DNA of 63,397 bases from assembly GCF_000003815.2 (NCBI RefSeq), contig NC_049996.1, positions 17,495,533 through 17,558,929 on the forward strand, written 5' to 3'. Position 1 is the first letter of the stretch. Each line of letters opens with the position of its first letter. The notes beneath the pieces are model-generated. The model was not told the origin of the DNA. It saw only the letters and a program-made list of their open reading frames with translations, and searched no databases. The position numbers were made by a program, and so were the translations under genes. Shown piece after piece: positions 49,701 to 63,397 of the stretch. Source of the stretch: Branchiostoma floridae. Taxonomy: Eukaryota > Chordata > Leptocardii > Amphioxiformes > Branchiostomatidae.

Positions 49701-52700
49701 TCAGAGAGTTTTATTCATTAAACAACAACTTTACAAGCAAGGAGAGAGGAAGCGAAGATAAGAAGACACGTTAGTTCTCACAACAGTTCTGCTCGTCTGT
49801 GTTGTCTCCACAGTCGTCATTGCCGTCACACACGAGTGCCTTACTGATGATGGCTCCGTTCGGACACATCTCATCGTCTACAGTAAAGAAAACAGAAAGT
49901 CGTCGAAAAAGTGTAAAAAACTTGTACTCAAGTTCATGTGCATAGAATGCAGCTGATAGACATAAGTTGAAGGCTCATCTGACAACATGTAATGCACAGC
50001 AGAGCTGGCCTGTGCTTAAGTTTGTTTTCTGCCAGACCATTCTGGTACAACTTTTATCTGTTTCACGCAAACCCTGCTGACCCCCTCTTGATTCGTGCCT
50101 TACCGCAGTTTCCTTCATCGCTCCCGTCGTCACAGTCCACTATGCCGTCACAGATCACCTCATGGACGTCACAGTCGCCGTCTGTACACACCGTCCTGTC
50201 CAGTCCGGAACAGGCTGGGCGAACAAGGGCGAATAATGTTTTTTTACAATCATTACAGGCTTTTACAATCTCTGGAGGAATTTCTAACGTCTGAACATTA
50301 TTTGGTATATTTTCCTATGCTTGCCATGCAGGGGTTGTCACGTGCCATTACGTATTTAAATTTTCATTTCAGGTCGATCCATTAAGATAAATCCTTGTGT
50401 ATACAATGGCAGCATTGTGTATAGAGAATTGCGTATATCAGAATATTAGGCACATACAATCATCATATTCGTCTTCAATTAGCTCTGAAAAGAATGGACA
50501 AACCCTCTGGTCGATAGGAGTTTTTGGAATCTCCCGGTTTCTATACTTAATTTGTGACAGCCAATTCTTAGTTGCGTGCTTGCCTCACGAACGTCAAAGC
50601 TCTTTATGGTTGAAATATAATTTTCTTGCTTGTACTGCTTGTTCAATGTAAAAAGAGAGGAGAGTTTGGAATTGTTTTGAATAGAGGAATGCCAATTTTG
50701 CACGTATACATCTTGTAAACGTTGTTGTAGCTGAGTGGTGATTGTGGTATGACCTCGGGTTCAGTCATATGTGTCCAAAACCGTGGTAGTTGAGGATATT
50801 TTTTACGTGGACAATCCAATCATATTCTCGTGATAAAACGGTATTGTGTGCCTCACGAAGAGGTGCATATTCGGGCAAATTAACCAAGCGATGCAAATAT
50901 GAAGCCATAGGTGCATCTTCATATTTGGTAGGTGGGTTGATGTGAAAACAAAGTTCAAGTTAGAAAATGGGCCTTCTAGTGCCTTCCTGCGTTACTGCAG
51001 CAGCATTTCTGTGTTTCAGATCTTGTAAGAAGCTACGATTGCTGCAGACGACGTTTCGGAATTCCAGCCAATGTTTGTGAATGGGGACCTGTTTTTTAAT
51101 ATGATTCCTATAACGTTCGATATAGCTTTAGAACATGTTAGACCCAAAATCAATGTTTACCACTGTTCAATGTCACATTTTTGTCGCCTTATGTTTTTAT
51201 CATGTACTTGTAATTAGCCTTCGGACAGGAACTTGCAGATAAACTTTCATTGCAGTATATAAGTAGTACTTACCCTGGAAAAACTCGATCTCGCTGATTT
51301 CCCTCCGCCTTCCACGCGGAAACTGCAGGCGCCAAGTCTGTGCTGTGGCGAGAAGTCCGGTCAGGTCAATTCCGTTCAGATATATTTTGCCAAACCTTTT
51401 ATACGGACGGCTGTCGTGTGCCACTTCAGTAAAGGTCCGCCCAGTCCATCTCCTGACCGTGACGTCCATGTCTCCGCTCTCATCACCCTGGTACCACATC
51501 CGGATCCGGGACAGCGTCATGGACGTCTGCAGGTCAATCGTCAGATGCCAAGTGGCCTCATCATCTCCACGTCTCCAGGTCGTCTTGAAGTTGGAGTCCA
51601 AGACGTACCCGGCGACATGTCGGACTCCGTCGTCGCCGTCCCATTGGTCCGGTGTCACCCATGTCGGGTCGGGCTCCACCCAGCCACCTGTCAGTAATAG
51701 AAACCTTTCATTAATGTTTTATGGAGCTAGCTATGTATAAAGTTGGCTTTACATAGCTGGGAAATGTCTGTGTCTGGAGGTATCTAGGGACGCATATCAC
51801 TGAGCCCCGTGCAAAGTAACAGGAAGATTTTCGGGCATAAAATACTCCAAAATCTCGCGATTTTCAATTCTGCAATCCAAATTTGGCCATCGGTAGTTGA
51901 GGGTGATAATGTCGTAATAAGGAGCAGATACGAAGTAGTTAAGTTCTTCAAGTGAAGTTGTTCTCGAAGATAAGTTGTTAGATGTTCTTGAAGTGAAGAT
52001 GTTCTTGAAGTGAGGATGTTCTCGAAGTGAAGTTGTTCTCGAAGTGAGGATGTTCTTGAAGTGAAGATGTTCTTGAAGTGAAGATGTTTTTGAAGTGAAG
52101 ATGTTCTTGAAGTGAAGATGTTTTTGAAGTGAAGATGTTCTTGAAGGGAGGTTGTTCTTGAAGTGAAGATGTTCTTGAAGTGAAGATGTTCTTGAAGTGA
52201 AGATGTTCTTGAAGTGAAGATGTTCTCGAAGTGAAGATGTTCTTGAAGTGAAGATGTTCTTGAAGGGAGGTTGTTCTTGAAGTGAAGATGTTCTTGAAGT
52301 GAGGATGTTCTTGAAGTGAAGATGTTCTTGAAGTGAAGATGTTCTTGAAGTGAAGATGTTCTTGAAGTGAAGATGTTCTTGAAGTGAAGATGTTCTCGAA
52401 GTGAAGATGTTTTTGAAGTGAAGATGTTCTTGAAGGGAGGTTGTTCTTGAAGTGAAGATGTTCTTGAAGTGAAGATGTTCTTGAAGGGAGGTTGTTCTTG
52501 AAGTGAAGATGTTCTTGAAGTGAAGATGTTCTTGAAGGGAGGTTGTTCTTGAAGTGAAGATGTTCTTGAAGTGAAGATGTTCTTGAAGTGAAGATGTTCT
52601 TGAAGTGAAGATGTTCTCGAAGTAAAGATGTTTTTGAAGTGAAGATGTTCTCGAAGTAAAGATGTTTTTGAAGTGAAGATGTTCTTGAAGGGAGGTTGTT

Positions 52701-53268
52701 CTTGAAGTGAAGATGTTCTTGAAGGAGGTTGTTCTTGAAGTGAAGCTGTTCTTGAAGTGAAGATGTTCTTGAAGTGAAGATGTTCTTGAAGTGAAGCTGT
52801 TCTTGAAGTGAAGATGTTCTTGAAGTAAAGTGAAGTATGGGAAGTGGTCCAGGTGGAAGAGGAAGAGAGTCACCCGACATAGTCGAGTCCAGTCTGAGAA
52901 GAGAATTTACTCATGCTTCCTGTCGATCTTGACTAATGCTTACCACCTTGCCTTACAGCCCCGACTTATTAATTAGGCTTAGGTCCCTAGTCCCTTTTAT
53001 GTTTCGTTTCCGAACACATTCCGACCAGGGCCCGTTTCGGAAATGGGCCCTAAGCCTTACAACAGAGCTGACGTTCTGTAAGAAAACATATCCACGGATC
53101 ATGATGACCTCCCCTCGCCTACTTGAAACTGGAACATATTTTCATTTATGTTATGTTCTAAACATCTTGAGATGTTGTGGAAAACCATGAGATAAGTTGC
53201 TCACCCGTAAGCGCGAGGGCACCTGACAAACAGTTACACAGAACCCACAGCAGCACCAGCGAGGTCAT
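41081..53268 (-). CDS. Composite receptor: signal peptide-F5/8C-LDLRa-kringle-SMB-7TM (proposed single gene)
   Basis: Minus-strand exons: 53268-53205 (signal peptide), 51687-51274 (F5/8C), 50214-50104 and 49877-49782 (LDLRa), 49368-49327 (42-nt microexon), 48111-48016 (LDLRa), 47663-47424 (kringle 1), 47110-47047 plus 46399-46224 (kringle 2), 44139-44004 (somatomedin B), 43718-41081 (Cys-rich region, 7TM, tail, stop). Every internal module boundary is phase 1 except the two splits inside the second kringle and SMB, and all joins keep frame, about 1300 codons in total. The product would be a cell-surface GPCR with a large adhesive/ligand-binding ectodomain. Amphioxus adhesion-like GPCRs with kringle, SMB and LDLa modules have been reported, so the class is plausible. 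The weak link is the 2.1-kb intron 46223-44140, filled with transposons; two separate genes remain possible. Confidence 0.6.
44004..44139 (-). CDS. Somatomedin-B domain exon
   Basis: After TTTTTCTCCAG the exon reads [16 protein letters not shown] and FGDCCVDF. This is the SMB spacing C-x3-4-C ... C-x-C-x3-C-x5-CC. The eighth Cys is supplied by the next exon (LKWSC at about 43665), which supports the GA|A splice to 43718. SMB domains are short disulfide knots used in protein-protein binding. Phase 1 entry fits kringle 2's phase 1 exit. Confidence 0.8.
44267..45081. mobile_element. PIF/Harbinger-like non-autonomous element (815 bp)
   Basis: Ends TACCCCCTTCACAATA and TATAATGTGAAGGGGGTA are inverted repeats, flanked by TTA at 44264-44266 and 45082-45084. 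A 3-bp TWA duplication is the Harbinger hallmark. Many GATCG/CGATC-containing sub-repeats inside; no transposase frame. Confidence 0.7.
45173..45361 (-). mobile_element. Jockey/CR1-like RT fragment, minus strand
   Basis: Reads [20 protein letters not shown] and then VRLFADD, i.e. RT motifs B and C of AP-endonuclease LINEs, with a substitution of the usual Gly-Pro and a stop after the catalytic DD. A dead fragment. Confidence 0.65.
45355..45880 (+). mobile_element. Second LINE RT fragment, plus strand
   Basis: [13 protein letters not shown] (motif C with one catalytic Asp changed to Gly), then, in changing frames, KTEFTS and [16 protein letters not shown] followed by [16 protein letters not shown]. 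This is the RT thumb/C-terminal region of an RTE- or L2-like element. It abuts the minus-strand fragment head-on. 45881-46223 holds nothing else. Confidence 0.65.
46224..46399 (-). CDS. Kringle 2, second exon (missing its CQxW segment)
   Basis: Reads [18 protein letters not shown], then [20 protein letters not shown] and WDYCNVMEC, holding kringle cysteines 3-6 and the lysine-binding-type loop wording. The usual S-G-x-x-C-Q-x-W before it is absent. Acceptor AAGACAG at 46400 gives the right phase to follow 47110-47047; another AG at 46378 does not. Donor G|GTTAGT matches kringle 1's phase-1 exit. Confidence 0.7.
46431..47095 (-). repeat. Sixteen copies of kringle exon 3' edge with splice donor (42/36-bp units)
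   Basis: On the minus strand each unit carries GATAGGGGGAGGAGCTATG and GGACAGATTAACAG|GTGAGC, so the 3' edge of exon 47110-47047 and its donor are repeated. Starts at 46431 to 47049 are spaced 42 bp except two 36-bp units. The units are nearly identical. Since 42 and 36 are multiples of three, long frames run through on both strands; these are not genes. Confidence 0.92.
47047..47110 (-). CDS. Kringle 2, first exon
   Basis: After TTCTGTTCTCAG the exon reads [18 protein letters not shown], the canonical start of a kringle (first Cys, D-R-G-x-S-Y). It ends AACAG|GTGAGC. Any of the 16 downstream donors could be used in its place, each adding 14 or 12 codons in frame. Confidence 0.7.
47424..47663 (-). 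CDS. Kringle 1 (complete, single exon)
   Basis: An 80-residue kringle with all six cysteines: [49 protein letters not shown]. Phase 1 at both ends. Kringles are triple-loop disulfide modules that bind lysine residues, lipids or proteins; here it is extracellular. Confidence 0.92.
48016..48111 (-). CDS. LDL-receptor class A module
   Basis: [30 protein letters not shown] contains the C-terminal calcium-binding D-x-x-D-x-x-D-E pattern. The module is short at its N-terminus (four cysteines in the exon), so the first disulfide partner may come from the microexon 49368-49327. Phase 1-1. Confidence 0.8.
48189..49244. mobile_element. Putative TIR repeat element with CCTCCATGAAA ends
   Basis: Begins ACCTCCATGAAATG and ends TTTCATGGAGGT. 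Internally it repeats the stretch GATAACTCAAGAA ... GGTATGTAGGTACC with decay two to three times, and is AT-rich on the right. No target duplication resolved. It lies in a receptor-gene intron. Confidence 0.4.
49327..49368 (-). CDS. 42-nt phase-1 microexon with two cysteines
   Basis: Flanked by GCTACAG and GTAAGT, it reads [14 protein letters not shown] when joined in phase. It looks like a shortened LDLRa start or a linker. It is supported only by splice sites and phase. Confidence 0.5.
49782..49877 (-). CDS. LDL-receptor class A module
   Basis: [20 protein letters not shown] then [12 protein letters not shown]. The donor is TGTT|GTGAGA; reading on without splicing meets TAA a few codons later. 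Phase 1-1. Bases 49369-49781 and 49878-50103 are intron without features. Confidence 0.8.
50104..50214 (-). CDS. LDL-receptor class A module
   Basis: [20 protein letters not shown] then [17 protein letters not shown]: six cysteines and the SDE calcium-binding end, a complete 37-residue module. Phase 1-1. Confidence 0.9.
51274..51687 (-). CDS. F5/8 type C (discoidin-like) domain exon
   Basis: A 138-residue module: [19 protein letters not shown] ... [20 protein letters not shown] ... TVRRWTGR ... [20 protein letters not shown]. The 'dx.ttW ... idLg....i.ri.i' and C-terminal '.l.Eief' wording is that of discoidin/galactose-binding beta-sandwiches, which bind carbohydrate or lipid at cell surfaces. 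It lacks the usual N- and C-terminal cysteines, so the subfamily is uncertain. The 1.1-kb intron 50215-51273 holds no features. Confidence 0.75.
51960..52840 (-). repeat. 17-bp minisatellite, about 50 copies, open in all minus frames
   Basis: The unit CTTGAAGTGAAGATGTT (plus strand) is repeated with variants (GAAGGGAGG, TTCTCGAAG). Because 17 is not a multiple of three, three units make a 17-codon period, and the minus-strand frames stay open for 300-358 codons. It lies in the intron between the signal-peptide and F5/8C exons, so the frames are an artefact. Confidence 0.9.
53205..53268 (-). CDS. Signal-peptide exon of the composite receptor
   Basis: ATG at 53268 opens [20 protein letters not shown], a short hydrophobic signal with small residues at the end, followed by G|GTGAGC (phase 1), which fits the phase of the F5/8C exon. 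Confidence 0.75.
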
Positions 53269-54185
53269 GTTGGGCCACAGGTTTCCGATTCTGCTGCAAG
53301 TTGGCTGGCTTCTGTTTTACACCTAACCGACGCTGCCCCTAATGAAGACTACAATATTCAGTTCCGTCGTACAGAATAGACTATAGCGTGCACAGGCGAA
53401 TGTTGTTATTAACTGGCTACATAGACGAAGAGTGGTAACCTCCATAGCAGGCCCATCGGTGGCTTTTTAGAGTTGCTGATAAAGCATGTTCTGATGATGG
53501 GCGATTTTATTCCCCGATGGATTTTACCGAGACTAGGTGAGCGGAATTCTCAATTGCAGATTCAGTTATCACGTGGTCACTGCAGTGTGTGTGCATCATT
53601 AAATATTCATTGCTGTTTTTCTGACTCGTCTGGTAGAAATTGTTCGAAGACTGGTATGTGTTTGGCGTGTTGGCCATCTTAACTGTAAAAAATTCCAGCA
53701 TCATCGCCAAACTCCACATTTAAAATCATCAGGGCATTCCGACATTAATCTGTGCAACTGGACTACCCGAAAACCTGGTGCAAAAATAGACCATTCCAAA
53801 CATATCCCCTACAAGAATGGACCATTCCAAAGCTAGCTCATGCCCAGATCTATTCGCATGTCATCGTTGGAATTGAGAACGAAGAAGAATGGAGGTATCC
53901 GCTTTCATGACTACCTATAAACTTTGCAGACTAATCAGAGACAGACGAAAACACAGAACAGCCATGAAACTGTCAACAACTCTAATGACCTATAACCCCG
54001 AGAACATATTGAAGATAAGCAATGGTAGTCGTACACTTTGAATCAACGACGCCAGTGTCTATGACAACCAATCTTTTTCAGCAAACGTCGATGAAGGTTA
54101 GACATCCAGGTAGTAAGATACCAGTAGTTCTTATCATAATGACACTGATCACAATGCATCAGATATTACACAAAGCTGTCTGAGA
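53269..54185. other. Intergenic between head-to-head genes, left part
   Basis: No coding exon or clear TATA box seen. Presumably holds the minus-strand promoter. A TAATTAATTA-like stretch lies inside the neighbouring intron, not here. Confidence 0.35.
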
Positions 54186-54353
54186 TACTGTAAATGCAGA
54201 AATGTTCGAGGTGGATTAATGCTCGCGGTTTTCGCGATGACCTCTTCACCGCGAATTTACAACCATCGCGAACATTTTTCTATTATGCGCGAAAAGTCCT
54301 TTTTCCAGCTACAGCGAAATTATATCCCCGCGAACTTAAATACATTTACAGTA
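54186..54353. mobile_element. Complete MITE with TACTGTAAATG / CATTTACAGTA ends
   Basis: 168 bp, TIR TACTGTAAATG at both ends, and GC-rich inner palindromes (TCGCGGTTTTCGCG, CACCGCGAATTT). Flanking TA is compatible with a TA target. It is related to the fragment at 19885-20040. Confidence 0.75.
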
Positions 54354-55559
54354 TACAGATATCACAGCATAATATCCTGCACAATCCTTGTTTACCAGGG
54401 TCCCTGCACATCCCCTGAGTATATGGGTGTGAGGGGATGTGTTATAGGAGTCTTTGTAATTTAACTAGGATAGCAAACAGACTAGGATATTACTTCATGC
54501 CAAATGGAAAAGAAAACAATAGACGCACAATAGATAAAGTACATGTATTTCAGTCCTATGTCAGTTCTACTATTTCAAGCTACTCCAGATATGTTACTGC
54601 ATTCTTAACCTCCTTACATACTGTCTTCTATTTTCATGTTGCATTTTCAGGCAACACATCATTGGTTCATAACATTGAGCATTACAATGCACAAAATACA
54701 CTGCCTTTACCCAGTCTGCTTTCAAAGACAATAGTGTACACTTGGGAAAAGGGTATCAATTAATTACAAATTATCACCAATGCAACTAATAAACAAACAA
54801 CTTATACACACAGTAACTATACAATTATCAGTAATGTTTTCATTCTGTGAGTATGCCAGGTCTGTTAAAGTGCCTTTAGCAGAGTTGGTGAGAGAATCTG
54901 ATGAGCAAACCAAGATTTTTCTGTCCTTCAACTGGAAAATAAAGAGATAAAATTTGATTTGCTTTCTAATTTATCTTCATTGTCTTTCAAAGCTCTAGCG
55001 AGGCCAAACATGTTCAAGATCCAAACAGTTATGGATAAGAAATATCTCTGTACTGAGAGGCCATGGTGGAGGGGGGGGGGGTGCATTATAATGTGTATCA
55101 TTGTACTCATGCCGCTGTGAACAGTAATCTCAGTATTATTCTATAGTCAAAGTATGGCACAGGTACAGGTAATATCATGAGTTCATATAAAAGATACACC
55201 TCAAGACAGGTTATTTGTAGTTCTGCAATTGATGGACAGCCACTCTCTCGAGTATGGCACGTCTACAGGTTTGCAGTTCTATTTTGACGGGCCTTCCTCG
55301 CCTTTCTCTTTGCCTCAACGGCTGCTACCCTCTCGGTCTCGAAGGTGGTGTATGTCAGCTGCCGCCAGGCATAGCAATATGACAGATCTAGAGCATATTT
55401 CAACAACAGCAACACATGACAAAAATTAACTAGAGAATGCTGCTTCTCAAAGACACCTACTCAAGGACACCAAGCTCCGCCCACTTGTAAATTACGGCAT
55501 GTACAAACCTGTGCACGCAACACCGTTGATTAATCTAGCGCCGTACACCGCTGTACAGT
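54354..55559. other. Intergenic between head-to-head genes, right part
   Basis: AT-rich with a poly-G run at 55072-55081. No gene recognised; probable upstream region of the plus-strand gene. Confidence 0.35.
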
Positions 55560-55650
55560 CACCACTGTACCAGGCAGACCCAGCACACACACCACTGTAC
55601 CAGGCAGACCCAGCACACACACCACTGTGCCAGGCAGACCCAGGACACAA
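55560..55650 (+). repeat. Three 30-bp direct repeats just before the start codon
   Basis: The unit TACCAGGCAGACCCAGCACA plus CACACCACTG is repeated three times, the last with two changes. The repeat is in frame with the downstream ATG and open back to 55499, so it could be 5' UTR or an N-terminal extension. Confidence 0.75.
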
Positions 55651-55651
55651 C

Positions 55652-63397
<7,746 letters not shown>

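Noticed and set aside
51797-52880. Minus-strand open frames of 300-358 codons with [16 protein letters not shown] repeats
   Set aside because: Product of a 17-bp minisatellite inside an intron; more than one frame is open and no domain or splice context supports coding.

Overview
The window looks like a fragment of an invertebrate-deuterostome nuclear genome, most likely a cephalochordate (amphioxus, Branchiostoma). This is inferred from small phase-conserved exons with GT-AG introns, extreme shuffling of extracellular domains, a polydactyl C2H2 zinc-finger gene, an R2/HERO-type retrotransposon, and many short TIR elements, tRNA-derived SINEs and minisatellites. It is a draft assembly: four gaps of exactly 100 N and one of 294 N interrupt it. 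No bacterial-type operon, CRISPR array, rRNA or intact tRNA gene was seen.

Layout. (1) 0.8-11.1 kb, plus strand: the 3' part of a giant muscle-type kinase gene of the SPEG/obscurin group (basic/Ser-rich linkers, Ig, FN3, protein kinase, short tail). (2) 11.1-17.7 kb: intergenic, with LINE and SINE relics and a foldback repeat. (3) 17.7-19.7 kb, minus: a 669-codon C2H2 zinc-finger protein with 21 fingers, whose first 14 form a duplicated 7-finger module. (4) 21.0-24.6 kb, minus: a decayed site-specific-type non-LTR retrotransposon with a restriction-like endonuclease. (5) 27.6-38.3 kb, plus: an ER-type FKBP peptidyl-prolyl isomerase with EF-hands (FKBP14/FKBP7-like) in four exons, the last running into a gap. 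(6) 41.1-53.3 kb, minus: exons for a signal peptide, F5/8 type C (discoidin) domain, LDL-receptor class A modules, two kringles, a somatomedin-B domain and a Methuselah/adhesion-like seven-transmembrane receptor. The exon phases are compatible throughout, so I propose one composite GPCR gene. (7) 55.7 kb to the window end, plus: a divergently arranged secreted or membrane protein with a Trp/Gly/Asp repeat, ten or more LDLRa modules and at least two F5/8C domains. It contains one in-frame TGA and is incomplete at the right edge.

The most striking pattern is not a gene. In the kinase gene, and again at one kringle exon of the receptor gene, introns next to many exons carry tandem arrays of the neighbouring exon's edge together with its splice donor or acceptor (exactly 103-bp period at one FN3 exon; 16 donor copies at the kringle exon). 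This is either a local mutational process focused on exon edges or a reservoir of decoy/poison splice sites. The two receptor genes at 53.3 and 55.7 kb are head to head and share the F5/8C + LDLRa vocabulary, suggesting local duplication and shuffling. All family calls are by motif recognition only; exon joins rest on reading frame and GT-AG consistency and have not been tested against transcripts.
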